In this document: piece after piece, positions 14,485 to 27,873 of the stretch | How positions within the stretch are numbered: position 1 is the stretch's first letter | Layout of the letters: each line of letters begins with the position of its first letter | Assembly: GCA_963693315.1 (NCBI GenBank) | Contig: OY856187.1 | Coordinates: 384,111,436 to 384,175,435, forward strand | DNA: 64,000 bases | Source: Diogma glabrata | Taxonomy: Eukaryota; Arthropoda; Insecta; Diptera; Cylindrotomidae | Direction of reading: 5' to 3' | Translations under genes and position numbers: made by a program | Notes under the pieces: generated by a model | What the model was told of the DNA's origin: nothing | Databases searched by the model: none | The model's input: the letters and a program-made list of their open reading frames with translations, nothing else

Positions 14485-15990
14485 TCTTATTGTTGTTTAT
14501 ATATCGGACACATAGATTGTAAACGCATACAAGCCACCAAATACAGCATTACCAGCTGTGACGTTACATTTATTTCACCACCCAGCAATTTATGCTGGTG
14601 TTTTTAATAGCCATTATATCACACTCAGTGGCGCTACTCAAATAACAATCCAAATGGCATACAACTGACTGACTAGGTTGATGGTAACAACATGTTCCTG
14701 GTTTATAATGCAAAAGACGTGAAGACCTCTAGATCTGCTAGATAGTGAAGTGATTACATTCTCGACGTCTCTTTTTCCACAAAAAAAAACAACGTTACCC
14801 TTTTTCAATATATAAGATAGTCTTACTACAAGGTTTTCCACGCTCTCATCATCGTCCAGTAATTCTTGAGGTAGGTATACAAATCCCACTCGTTAACTCT
14901 ACTCCTCAACCTAGATGGAATATTAACAAAGCTGACGGGGCTAAATATAGGTCGGACTTGGATGCAGTGATTCACTGAATCCAACCCACTCTTAAAAATT
15001 ACGATAGGTTCGTTGGAGCCATCATCTCAACTGCTAAGAAATGTATCCCAAGAGGCTTCCGTGAAGAACCCATTCCTGGCTAGAGTAGAGAGAGGGCGAT
15101 ATATTATATGTGAAGTACCTTAGTAGTGGTGAGGCAGACGTTGCTGATGACCTAATATACTGACTATATGCCGCGAGAAAACAAAAGTGGATTAACGCTA
15201 TTGAAAACATTGATTTTTCATTTAAGCGGGAAAGCTTAGAGTCTCCTTCGGAAGCTAGGTTGTACAAATTCAATTACTCGTGCTAACAATGAAATAAATC
15301 CAGAGGAAATGGCAAATTATGTTGCAAACACGTCTCTTCTTCTATTAATCGCCTTCATAAGAAAACCATTAAACGTAAATTAAGAGAAATGAACACAATT
15401 GCTCGTTTTCATCGAAGCATGCGAAGATTCAGCTCTGCCTCAAACAATAAACTGAAACGCACCTGGCTGCGATGGTATTTTTTCTTAGAAATGATGGAAA
15501 AAATGTAAAACAATGGCTAACTAAATTACTGAGTAATCGTGTATTTAAAGTTCATCTAAATAATTCCTGTAGTAGGTCCAAAATGCTTAACAAAGGTCTG
15601 CCACAGGGTTCCGTCTTGACGCCATTAGTTTTTAATTTGTACATTCATGATATTCCTGAAACAACATCGAAGAAATTTGGTAACGCTGATGATTGGACCC
15701 TGGCCACTCAAAACAAAGTAATAGGTGGTTTAGAAGATAATCTCAACTGACCTGGCGATAACGAATGACTATTTTCGAATATGTTGCTTATCTCCAAATC
15801 TAAGTAAAACCGAGAGTTCTTGTTTCCACTTAAACAACAAACTGACAAAACACGAACTATCAGTGTTATTAAATGGCACTGCCATTAGATACAATCAACA
15901 GCAATAATTGATACATAATTTGATTACATAGAGCAACGCTTGACTGATATTATTCAAACATCAACTGATATATAGTTTATTACGCACATC
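14485..15990 (+). pseudogene. Jockey-like LINE remnant: endonuclease and reverse transcriptase
   Basis: Decayed coding sequence is readable in pieces across frames: KPPNTALPAVTL with GVFNSHYITLSG (normally GDFNSHH, so the catalytic Asp is lost), a degenerate SDH motif (SHHRPVILEVG), PRWNINKAD, and then reverse transcriptase at 15472-15750. That segment shows WLTKLLSNR, the palm motif GLPQGSVLTPLVFNLYIHDI and NADDWTLATQ, which corresponds to the FADD catalytic box with Phe replaced. Numerous stops and shifts make it inactive. The frame fades after about 15970. It is probably the same element as the remnant at 10237. Confidence 0.8.
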
Positions 15991-16279
15991 AACGTCAACA
16001 TTTCATTATTCATTTGTCGGTTTGGTACACCTTATATCCATAGATTCAAAACTGCAGAGTGGATCAAAAGGTGTGTTAACCTTTTTGTGTAAACCATTTA
16101 TTTGTCACCAAAACAAACAATTTGTTTTGCCCAGCTTGCGTTATAGGTACTTCGTTCTACAAAATATAAATTGACAAAACTTTTGAGTTCAAATTTTTAA
16201 AAATGCCCTTGCAACAGAGAAACTTCTACAATTATTTTCACTGAACTAGCGGCAGGATTTTCAGACAATTAAAAATAGG
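15991..16279. other. no gene seen
   Basis: Short AT-rich spacer between the LINE remnant and repeat X copy 1. Confidence 0.4.
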
Positions 16280-16812
16280 TATACTCATTGGTAAGAGCCG
16301 AAAGGACGATGTGTTCGATAGCTGTCCCGGAAGTGTGTCAAAAAAATCGTCATATGTGTCAAAACAAGGAAATTTGAATATTTTTTGCTTAAAACACGTT
16401 CATTTTAAGTGATTACGAGTGGTAACATTGAGTTTGGAGAAATCTTGATGGTCGGGATTGGTATGTGGAATTTTTTTATTTTTATAAATTTTGGATTTCT
16501 GAAAGAAATCTGAAATTTTGATTTTGTAATATTTCTCGAAACGCTAAATGGAGAGTCTTTTGAGTAGTTTGCTGAGTGTATCATCATATATGTGAATTGA
16601 TATTTTGTGCTAGTTTTGTAATAAATCCATAAACAGAGATAAAATACTTGTACTTTTATAAAGAGTTTTGTGTTTAATAGACATCGCTACCGATAACTAA
16701 AAACACTGTCCTCATAACAGTTTTATGCCAAAAACTATATCAAAATCCTGAACCAAAACCAAAGTCTTGATATCTCAGAGCTGTGAGATTTCAGCCCCTT
16801 CATATTTTACCA
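16280..16812 (+). repeat. repeat family X, copy 1
   Basis: Shares blocks with the inverse of 51120-51300 (GATTACGAG..., ATCTTGATGGTCGG) and a 3' module of about 130 bp (16683-16810). That module also ends the copies at 22900-23036 and 31258-31395 (AACTATATCAAAATCCT, GAGATTTCAGCCCCTTC). No coding capacity. Confidence 0.75.
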
Positions 16813-17841
16813 CTGTGTTGTTGTGTCTTTTTCCGTTGACAGTTCAGATGGAGAAAACAATTTCAGCATTTTGTTATTGTTAAACGTTCTTGGAGATATT
16901 GTAAATCCTGATTTTATATTTATAGGCCACGCCAAAAGCATTACGTAAAAATATTGAAATTTCATAGAATTCAGAGTTTTAAAGCAGTTTTTCTGAAAAC
17001 TGGATTCACAGCGTCATGTAAATTAAGTTTTCATATCTACCCAATAACTTTTCTATTATTTAACGTATATCGTTGTGCGTAGTCATTTTTCGTTACATAA
17101 TCTTCTACAGAATATAAACAAACGTAGGTAGTTGTGATTGCGTAAAATTTTTATAACAATTACGTAACCAAAAATTGCAATTTATATAAATTTTGTTTTG
17201 TGTACAATCTTCCTACATAATTCATGTCGCTATTTTTGGTTTAGTTTTTAATGCAAACAAAAAAATTTTGTACGACAAACCACTCTTACACGAGTAATTA
17301 AATATTTGTACATTGGATCGTGTTTAATTAATTCATCAAGGTATTTTAATTTTAATGTTATAAAAATTTAAGGAAAGTAATAAATATGTTGAAATTTGAC
17401 AGAACATTTATTAAATATAGGACAACATACCAACGGTTTATTATAATAATTTTTACTAATCCTACAACATCCCATATTTAGATAACAGTAGTGTTAATTG
17501 AAAGCCGCATGTTTTAAATAAAACATAATGTATGCAATGCAAGTGTCAATTTTCCCACATATTTATTTCTAATTGGAATTTTAATTGTAAACGAGGATAT
17601 ATATTTATAATTTTTAGACGCTTTTGTGTCATTGTTGTTATAGATAACACAATATGGCTTCTTTGTGTATGAAATATTTTTTAAATATATTTTAGTGTCA
17701 CATCATCCCTTATTGTATAGTTTTGATATTGCTATTTTTGTTTAATTTAGTATAAAAATTGAAGTGTAATGATACTTTTGATTTCATTTCATTGGCATCA
17801 ACCAACAATTGAATCAAGTGTAATCTATTCATTCATACAAA
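16813..17841. other. no gene seen
   Basis: AT-rich sequence without conserved frames or recognisable repeats. It ends at a short (ATGGTAA)n run (17842-17888) that abuts the LINE at 17869. Confidence 0.4.
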
Positions 17842-17868
17842 ATGGTAAATAATGGTAATGGTAATGGT

Positions 17869-20180
17869 AAATGGTAAATAAATGGTAAATGGAACTATAA
17901 ACGCGCTGACTGGGAGGGACTGAGAAACTTTTATGATGAAACACCTTGGAAAACTATTTGTTGTGTTGATCAAGATCCTAGCACATCGGTAATAAGATTT
18001 TCTGAAATCATAAAAGAAGGAATGCGGCGGTTTATTCCAAATCGATTAATCACTCCTAAAACTGAGCCTTGGTTCACACGGGATGTTGATGAGGCAGTAA
18101 GGAATAAACGCGAAGCATTCAAGACGTATAACGCTAATAAAACTCCTGCAACCCATAGAGCCTATAAGAAAGCCAGAAATATTAGTAAATTCAAAATAGA
18201 CTTGGACAAAGACGCGTTTATTCAGAAGAAAGCAAAGAAATTCGCCGAGAACCCATCTGGCTCACGTAGTTTCTTTCAGACAGTTAAATCAGTCCAGAGC
18301 AATTTTACCCGATCCTCTATTCCAACCTTAGTTCTGAATGACATTCCCGTGAGCGGCTCGAAAGAGAAAGCGGATCTTTTGGGTCGTATTTTCGCAGAAA
18401 ACTCAAACATAGTTGAACCCCCTCATTCTCCTACACTCATTCTCCCAGTTGTAACGAAAATGAAACCAATTATTTTTCGTTGCAATATTGTACGGAAAAT
18501 GCTTCTTTCTATCAATATCAACAAATCGGCAGGCCCCGACGGTATTCCACCCCTCATTCTTAAAAACTTTGCTAGACAACTAGCTCCAATTTTAACAAAA
18601 ATTTTCTATTTATCTTATAAAACCGGAACATTTCCCGACTCTTGGAAGCTGGCCAGCGTTCAACCCATACCAAAGAAAGGCAGTAAGATAGATCCTAACA
18701 ATTATAGACCAATTGCAATTCTGTCGGTTTTAGCTAAAATATTTGAAAAATATGTTAACTACAATTTGATAGATTATTTGGAAATGTCGCGAATTATTGA
18801 TGATAAGCAGTATGGTTTTCGTAGAAGTCATGCAACAGGTGATCTGTTAGCCTACGTATCCCATCTCTGGAACAAATCGCTGGAAAACCACGGTGAAACA
18901 TTCAGTATTTCACTTGACATCTCTAAAGCATTTGATAAAGTGTGGCATAAAAATCTTATAGCTAAATTAAAATCTTATGGCATAGACCATCTTACTGTCT
19001 CATGGATTCATAGTTTTCTTACAGGTCGCCAATTTCATGTTAATTTAGATGGTATCACATCCAATATTTTCACAACCAATGCTGGGGTTCCCCAAGGTTC
19101 AGCACTCTCACCAACCTTGTTTCTTCTATACATTAATGACTTACTTATTTCTACAGTGCACCCAATCCATAGTTTTGCTGATGACAGCACATTACATGCA
19201 TCACATGCATCTCCTAAATTTCGATCTCATACTGCAGTTACCACTGATAGAGAGTTGCTAATTGATTCTATCAACAAAGATCTGGAGCGTATAATGGAAT
19301 GGGGTGATCGTAATCTTGTTTCATTTAATCCAACCAAAACCAAATTATGCCGTCTTTCACGAATAGAGCGACATAAAAATTTTCCTATTAAAATAAACCA
19401 TGAAGAATTGCGTGAGGTTGAATCAGTTAGACTTCTTGGAGTAGATATTCAAAATAACCTGAAATGGAATAAACATGTGTTCAACCTCGCTAAATCTGCA
19501 ATGCAAAAATTAGGATTCTTGAGTCGATGTAAAAAATATTTCAATCCCGAGCAAATTTTGTTAATCTTCAAGTCCTTTATTCGTCCATGTATGGAGTACT
19601 GCTGTCATGTTTGGGGAGGTGCTTGTCAGTCAACAATAAATTGTCTAGACTCTGTTCAGAGAAAAGCAATACGATTGATTGGTAATACCGAACTAACGGA
19701 CCGGCTTGATTCACTCCAGCACAGAAGAAATGTGGCTGAATTGTCAATCTACTATAAATATAACTTTAGCGAATTCTCCTCTAAAGAAATTCAAAATATC
19801 CTTCCATCGTGTGCGCAGTATAATCGACAAACAAGAGCTGCCGAGTTATCCCATCCATTTGTTGTACAAATACCTCGTTGTAGAACTGTGTCCTTCCAAA
19901 ACGACTATTTTAATAGAGTGGCCAAATTATGGAACTCATTGCCTTCCTCTGTATTTCCCGATGAATTTTCCCCTCAGGCATTTAAAGAAAATGTCCATCA
20001 TCATTTAAAAAAATTAGTATAGTTATCCTTATATCCCCATTTCTTCCATTTTCCTCATCTCCTTCCTTTATAGTTGACATGGTATCTTCGGATATTCAAA
20101 GAGTCTAAATAATGAATATTTCATATTTAGTGTGCTAAACATGTCTAACTAATTAATAAAAAAAAAAAAAAAAAAAAAAT
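17869..20180 (+). mobile_element. 5'-truncated Jockey-clade-like LINE with poly-A tail
   Basis: Coding sequence is open from about 17869 to a stop at 20022, followed by about 130 bp of 3' untranslated sequence and a 23-bp poly-A run at 20158-20180. The endonuclease domain is missing, so reverse transcription stopped early. The 5' junction lies in short ATGGTAA repeats. The reverse transcriptase region has no internal stop, which suggests a young insertion. Confidence 0.9.
18022..20022 (+). CDS. LINE reverse transcriptase (ORF2 C-terminal two thirds)
   Basis: This 666-residue frame is the reverse transcriptase of a non-LTR retrotransposon, which copies element RNA at a nicked chromosomal site. 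From the ATG at 18022 the family motifs occur in order: AGPDGIPP (about residue 170), the palm motif DISKAFD (299-305), GVPQGSALSP (355-364), the catalytic FADD box (385-388) and a long C-terminal tail with a Cys-containing stretch. The frame is open upstream to about 17869 (WNYKRADWEGLRNFY, the usual linker after the endonuclease), so the ATG is only the first methionine of a truncated protein. A full ORF2 would have about 230 more N-terminal residues with the endonuclease. There are no internal stops. Clade is Jockey/CR1-like by motif, not resolved further. Confidence 0.9.
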   Translation: MRRFIPNRLITPKTEPWFTRDVDEAVRNKREAFKTYNANKTPATHRAYKKARNISKFKIDLDKDAFIQKKAKKFAENPSGSRSFFQTVKSVQSNFTRSSIPTLVLNDIPVSGSKEKADLLGRIFAENSNIVEPPHSPTLILPVVTKMKPIIFRCNIVRKMLLSININKSAGPDGIPPLILKNFARQLAPILTKIFYLSYKTGTFPDSWKLASVQPIPKKGSKIDPNNYRPIAILSVLAKIFEKYVNYNLIDYLEMSRIIDDKQYGFRRSHATGDLLAYVSHLWNKSLENHGETFSISLDISKAFDKVWHKNLIAKLKSYGIDHLTVSWIHSFLTGRQFHVNLDGITSNIFTTNAGVPQGSALSPTLFLLYINDLLISTVHPIHSFADDSTLHASHASPKFRSHTAVTTDRELLIDSINKDLERIMEWGDRNLVSFNPTKTKLCRLSRIERHKNFPIKINHEELREVESVRLLGVDIQNNLKWNKHVFNLAKSAMQKLGFLSRCKKYFNPEQILLIFKSFIRPCMEYCCHVWGGACQSTINCLDSVQRKAIRLIGNTELTDRLDSLQHRRNVAELSIYYKYNFSEFSSKEIQNILPSCAQYNRQTRAAELSHPFVVQIPRCRTVSFQNDYFNRVAKLWNSLPSSVFPDEFSPQAFKENVHHHLKKLV

Positions 20181-20542
20181 ATTCTTAAGGAAAATGTTGA
20201 GTCATGCTTTAGAGCTGTAAAAAGAAGTTTGTGATTGAAAATCTTATGCTGATTTCAGCTGTTAGCTAAGTTGTAAATAGTTGACCAAATTAAACACTAA
20301 CTATCTTCAATTTGGTAAATGATCCTCTCGTTTTGAAGAGATTCACGATAAATTTTTAATCGATTCTTTCAGCATGTAAAAGTGTTCATCATCCAACAAA
20401 ACCTAAATTTAATATTATGATCTGACAAGGAATTACTTCGGTCTGAAAGACCTAAGTATTACATTCATGAGCTCAAAGTGAAATTCTTACCCCCACTTTT
20501 TTGGCATTTCTCGACGTTTTAGGACCTACTGATTCTAAAAAA
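20181..20542. other. no gene seen
   Basis: Spacer between the LINE poly-A and repeat R copy 2. It contains AGGACCTACTGATTCTAAAA at 20521-20540. The same string forms part of a hairpin at about 51440. Confidence 0.4.
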
Positions 20543-22256
<1,714 letters not shown>

Positions 22257-23036
22257 TGTGTCTGTCTGCCGGCCGGCCGTCCGTTATTACCTACGCTGCA
22301 GGGAAGACCGCTGGAGGGATTTCAATTTTTTTTTTGATTGTTTGAAATGAAATTTTATTATTATTATAGAGAATTACGGCTTTATAAGTTTGTCAAAAAA
22401 TAATGTCAAGTGTGTCAAACGTGATGATTTCATTTATTTTTTTAGCCAATTTTTTGGAAAAAAAATGTAGCTGTTTTTATGACGTAAATGTAATTCAAAA
22501 TGAGATTTGACATGGAAATTTTTGAATTTGTTATGGTTTTTGATATATTTTTGGGATATTGAAAAAGTTTGTATTTTCGATTTTGTAATAATTTTTGCAA
22601 TATTTTTAGAATTTCAGAAAAAGTTTTAATTTTTGATTTTGTAAGAAGTTTTGGAATATTTTTAGAACTTTGAGAAATTTTTAATTTTTGATTTTATTAT
22701 AATTTTTGAAATTTTGAAAAAATTTTCAATTTTGGATTTTGTAATAATTTTTGCAATATTTTTAGAATATTGGAAAAAATTTGAATATTTAAGAATTTTT
22801 GAAATATTATTGGAATTTAGAAAAAGTTTAAATTTTGAAACAGAGATAAAAAATTAACGTTAACAAAGTAATTAACGTTAACAAAGAATTATGTTTGATA
22901 TACATCGCTGCCCAAAACTAAAAACCATGTCCTCATAAAAGTTTTTTGCTGAAAACTATATCAAAATCCTTAACCCAGACCGAAGTCTTGATATCCCAGA
23001 ACTGTGAGATTTCAGCCCCTCCATATTTTCTTATTG
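22257..23036 (+). repeat. repeat family X, copy 2
   Basis: Begins with CTGTCTGCCGGCCGGCCGTC and ACCTACGCTGCA...CGCTGGAGGGATTTCAA, the inverse of 51310-51400. It continues through AT-rich GAAATTTTATTATTATTATA and TTTGTAATAATTTTTGCAATA blocks and ends with the conserved 130-bp 3' module. Non-coding. Confidence 0.8.
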
Positions 23037-23294
23037 TACTCCTGATATGAGGGAATTATGATATAGTGGTTGATTTTAATACGGTTTTATTGCATTTGCC
23101 GGTAAACTTTTTAAATAAATTACCGCATTACAACATCACCTACCCCTAAACAAATCAGTCGCATTATTTTTTTTTGAAGTGAAAACTTCTTTAGGCGCAC
23201 ACAGATTTTTCCGTAGGTAGTAAATTAATCTGATCCGTCATGCTAAAAACGAAAGGCCTAAAATAAAATAAATAATAATCTATCTATCATCTCT

Positions 23295-23402
23295 TAACGT
23301 TTCAAATTGCGTTGTGGATATCGTGCTTGACTGATGTTCTGTAGGTACTGAGTTCAACTCCAGGTGTGGTACATATTTTTTTATTGTTTTTTTTTTATTT
23401 TT
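23295..23402 (+). repeat. possible degenerate tRNA-derived SINE fragment
   Basis: TGGATATCGTGCTTGACTG resembles a polymerase III A box. GAGTTCAACTCC, 31 bases later, resembles a B box (GGTTCGANTCC) with changes. T-rich sequence follows and is the insertion point of the DNA transposon at 23403. It is too degenerate to be a functional tRNA. Confidence 0.35.
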
Positions 23403-24118
23403 GATGAAAATTACGTGAAAACGACCAGAAAGTGGTAAAATAGAAAATGATTTTCGAATTTCATATATTTGATAACTGATATCTATTGAGAATCAAGAAA
23501 AAAAAATTCGTGCACTTTTTTTTTTTTTTCGTTACCGTTAGGGAGTTACAGGGTGAGTAAAAACGCAGAAATAGTAAAACATGAAATTTTCAAATGGCTG
23601 TAGAAACTAAACATCTGAATCGATTTTTGTTTACAAAAGCTCAAATTAAAGGTAATAAAGTATATTTTAAGAAAAAAATTTAAAAACAATTTGTTTTATA
23701 AAACTTCACTTTTTAAAATGGCACTTTATTTTTTAAAATCGATTTTCTCACAAAACTATTTTTTTTATTTTTTTTTTATTTTTTTATTTTGTAGTTTAAT
23801 CTTTTCACTAGCTATATGCAAAAATTCAGCGAGTTATTATTTTTTGTTTGGCCGGAAAAAAACTTCAATATCACCGTTTCTTCAATTTTTTTGTGAAAAA
23901 GTAGTTTTCTATGCATACAATTATATCTGAAAAATATTAAATATTTATATACCTTCTTAAAAAACCAATTTGCAATTAAAAAATTATTTTTGAAGGTTGC
24001 ATAATTTTTTTTATTAATAATAATTTCTAAATAATTTATTTATTTTATACACATTTCATTTTTTTATTGATATAATAAGTTCTACATTATTAATAATACA
24101 TACATATCTACTACACAT

Positions 24119-26203
24119 TTAAATTTTAAATTCTTGAAACGTATCCAAATTTGAGTACCTTTTTGCTCGTATACACTGACCTTGGACGGGAATAAATGCA
24201 TGAAAACTTCTAGTTCCTGATATAGTTTTTAATTTTTTGAATCTTGGTGCTAAAAAAATCTCTTTCCTTTTATATTCTTCCTCATTTACAAAACACAAAT
24301 TCATGGCAGTTTGTCGTATAGCCCAATCAAAAAGTTCTCGTGGAGATGTGATTACTTTTTCATGCTCTGAAGATAAACTGGCTCTAGCAGCTTGTCTTTC
24401 GATAGTTCCTCCAATACCATCACATGGGCCTTTGCCATGTGAAGTAGCATGAAAATGCCATTCACAATCAATTCCGAAATCTTCACGATGATGTACAATA
24501 TTTGCGAAATTTTTCTTGTTTTTGTACTGAGATGCAGCTCCATCAGTCATGTAGTATATTTTAGAAATATCATCAAACTTTTGTTTCAAAAAATTTATTA
24601 ATTTTCCAATGAATAAATAAACTGCCACACTGTCATGTTTCAAACAATCAGATATAATAATATAGGTCAGGTGTTGAAGCTTGTTTTCCATATCTCGATA
24701 GTAGACAACAAATGGATGGATTGTAGCCTGGGAATTATTCCAATGAAATCCTTGGGCGGCATTTTGAATCACAAAAGAATAATTTTCTGCAAAATCACCA
24801 CATACAACAAATTCATTAGGTCTCAAAGTTTCCTTTACATGTTTTAGAAAATTAGATTGTTGCACCGATATAAAATAGTGTGGTATCAACTTATTCAATT
24901 TTTCAATTAAAAAATCAAAAAACTCATCCAGTGGTTTAATTAGGGTTTCTAGACTGCATCTATTGGTATTTAGCCATTGATTAAATTTGATTTCAGAGTC
25001 ACAATCATATCCATTATTTTCAAAAGCAGCCATAAGTTCATCCTTAAGAGTATTAAAACCAGGGCATACTGAACAAGCTAACATATAGCATTCAGGTTTT
25101 GGTGGTTCACATAATACTTGGGAGATACAATTCTTGTAATTAGCAAATTTTCCATCACTTATACCATTGAAGTTTCCATTAGATATTATTAATTTCACAT
25201 TTTGATGTATAGTGCATACGCACACTGCATGAGTTCCTTTACTTCCAAGTTGCACACAATGTTTAGGGCGCAATTCTGAAAATTTGGAAAAGCCAATTTT
25301 TACGTCTTTGTTCCTTTTTTTGAATTCCTCCTAGCTTTCCTTTAGCGAACTCATTAGAAGACGTTTCTGTACATTTGTTTTCTGATCACTTTCACGCACC
25401 GATATGCAATCATTTTTCCCCGGCATAATTCTGCTTATCTCATCATCAGTATAAAATGCTTTCACCACGTTCACTATGTCTTTTGATAACCGTTGGCCTT
25501 TTTTAGGTTCAGGCAGGGAAAGTGCTCCATGCGTTGATTGAAGGTTCTTCGCGACTTTTATAAGGTGCCTGCTGCAATTATAATCTTTGATAATACTACG
25601 TTCTGATAATGATTTCGGCAATACTGTAAGGAGTTGTATCTTTTCACTTTTTTTATTTAATTTGGCATATTTTTCTTTCAGCTGATCCGTCATTTCGTCA
25701 TAAAGCTTAGATTTTATGGCTTCAGTTTCCGTAATTGGTGTTATGCCTGGTAGAGATAAGGTTTCACTTGCATTTAACATGACAGCTGCGACTTTTTGTT
25801 GATAGCATTTTTTATCTAGTTGGCTTAAGTAAACTTGTTTAGCCTCATTTAGCATAAAATTGGAGTTGATAGCTTCAAGTACTTGTTTCTTTCTTAAACC
25901 CATTTCTTCTTCGCTTGCTGGTGATTCTGTTGATGTTGAGGTTGATGATGGTGACTCCTTAGTGACTAGGGTTGGTACAGATGATGAAGATTCACTTTTG
26001 ACGAAGCGAACACGCATGTCACATGATACGCAGATTCGAATATGTAATAAATCCTCATCACTCATATTTTGCAATTTTGCAATTTTTTTTGCAACAAAAC
26101 GAGTAACTATTTTTAATTTTTTAGCACATCTAACGTTATCAAATGGCTTACAACACCTCATATTTTCACTCATTTTTATAATTTGAATTGACAATTTATT
26201 CAC
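24119..26203 (-). pseudogene. DDE-like transposase candidate, one in-frame amber
   Basis: One frame runs 26203 to 24119 (695 codons with stop) and is broken only by TAG at 25331-25333 (codon 291). The N-terminus has paired cysteines (MRCCKPFDNVRC, then ICVSC), a likely zinc-binding module, followed by a Ser/Thr-rich linker. The middle has RPKHCVQLGSKGTHAVCVC and a Cys-rich stretch. The C-terminal domain has acidic positions shared with the gene at 42190-44222: D470 in CGDFAENYS, D554 in MTDGAASQYKNKKNF and D595 in HGKGPCDGIGG. I infer these form an RNase H-fold metal triad. Location between inverted repeats supports a transposase. I do not recognise the superfamily with confidence; Sola-like is one possibility. 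One nonsense change implies a young copy. Confidence 0.75.
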
Positions 26204-26583
26204 TTTATTTAAACTTTATAAAACAATGTCTTATCTAATAAGTTGTTCATTCCAATTTTAATACGCACGGTTTGTCGACTGCTGTCGATTTGCTGCTTTA
26301 TTTATACTAATTTGTGAAATTGATTTGCAGCGACATTTTTTTATAACAAATAATAGAACTAAACCTGAATCCTTGACTAAACCTGAATCTATTAAATTTA
26401 TGTTTATGTAAATTTTTTGTTTTTACACAAGAGAAAGAATAACAAGAGAAAGAATAATAAAATGTTTGTGTATGAAAAGTACAGACATATATTATTTCTT
26501 TTTTCCATTTGTGGACTCTCAAAATTGAAAGTTTTTGTGAAAGATTATGTTTTTAAATATCAATTATAATTAAATTAAGAAAT

Positions 26584-27018
26584 TGATTGATTGATTGATT
26601 GATTGGACTGTAGGACCAAGCACTAGGCGAGACTCCCGGATTACGGCCGGGCCACTTCCTACAGCCGTTTTACATATAACAATAGGTAAGGATAGGTAGG
26701 TAATTATAAGTTAGGAGTGAACGACCCGGTTACAGACACCTGGCAAATCGTATCTAGCCACTACTTTTACGAGACAATCACAAGGACAATCACTTATACA
26801 TATAATCTGCAATCGCCAATCAGCAATCCCGTATCTGAAATTTCTCGCCTGCAAACCTTCTTAAACTAACTTATGAACTACCCGACACCAATACTTAACA
26901 TCTAAATCGGCTCTGTAATTCTAATCCAGAAAATCCATATTGGATTGGACTGGATTCGAACCGTCGACCCTAACAATGCATAGACTAGCGCTTTAACACA
27001 CTCGGCTATACATCGCCT
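26584..27018 (-). mobile_element. tRNA-derived SINE, full length, 22-bp target duplication
   Basis: The minus-strand head contains a polymerase III A box (TAGCCGAGTGTGTTA) and a perfect B box (GGTTCGAATCC). A unique body of about 330 bp follows, then an (ATTG/CAAT)n tail. Identical 22-bp repeats at 26562-26583 and 27019-27040 flank it. The duplication is perfect, so insertion is recent. It interrupts the untranslated region upstream of the transposase gene. A related truncated copy is at 55074. Confidence 0.92.
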
Positions 27019-27873
27019 AATTATAATTAAATTAAGAAATGAAATTAAAAATTCTAAGAACGCTACGGCTTGTAGAAACAAATTATCTAGCGATAAGTAT
27101 AAATATATAAAAAATTCAGGTAATATTTTGTTCACTATCACATCCAAAAGTTTGGTAAAAATCGACTTTTTATAGGAAAGTAGCCTTAACAGTGTGAATT
27201 AAATGAAATTTCTCATTAAGTAATTAACTAAATGGTAACTCATTAAGTAATTAACACAAAAGCAATAACACAATAAAGTAATTTATTGACTACCTGTATT
27301 GTCATGATTTTTCATAATTGACTAATTAACAATATTTTAGGTTGCTCAATGCGTATGAAATTATAATTAAAATACGAAAACATATTTTTTCACAAAAAAA
27401 TTTAAGAAACGGCGATATTCAAATTTTTTTTCCGGCCAAATAAAAAATAATAACTCGCTGAATTTTTGCATATAGCTAGTGAAAAGATTAAGCTACAAAA
27501 TAAAAAAATAAAAAAAAAAAATAAAAAATAGTTTTGTGAGAAAATCGATTTTAAAAAATAAAGTGCCATTTAAAAAGTGAAGTTTTATAAAACAAATTGT
27601 TTTTAAATTTTTTTCTTAAAATATACTTTATTACCTTTAATTTGAGCTTTTGAAAACAAAAATCGATTCAGACGTTTAGTTTCTTCAGCCGTTTGAAAAT
27701 TTCATGTTTTACTATTTCTGCGTTTTTACTCACCCTGTAACTCCCTAACAGTAACGAAAAAAAAAAAAAAGTGCACAAATTTTTTTTTCTTGATTCTCAA
27801 TAGATATCAGTTATCAAATATATGAAATTCGAAAATCATTTCCGGAGCTGGTCGTTTTCACGTAATTTTCATC

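Larger units (their letters stand above)
23403..27873 (-). mobile_element. DNA transposon of an unassigned DDE-like family, ~530-bp inverted repeats
   Basis: The left arm (23403-23930) and the inverse of the right arm (about 27350-27873) align along their length. The outermost shared bases are GATGAAAATTACGTGAAAAC. At least four T's flank both ends, consistent with a 4-bp TTTT target duplication, though T-richness makes this weak. One long minus-strand gene lies inside, plus a later SINE insertion between its start and the right arm. Length without the SINE is about 4.0 kb. Confidence 0.85.

Noticed and set aside
14638..14889. Minus-strand 83-residue frame
   Set aside because: It is antisense to decayed LINE endonuclease sequence on the plus strand.
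26920..27010. tRNA gene on the minus strand
   Set aside because: A and B boxes are good, but they form the head of a SINE with tail and target duplications. No clean cloverleaf acceptor is apparent.
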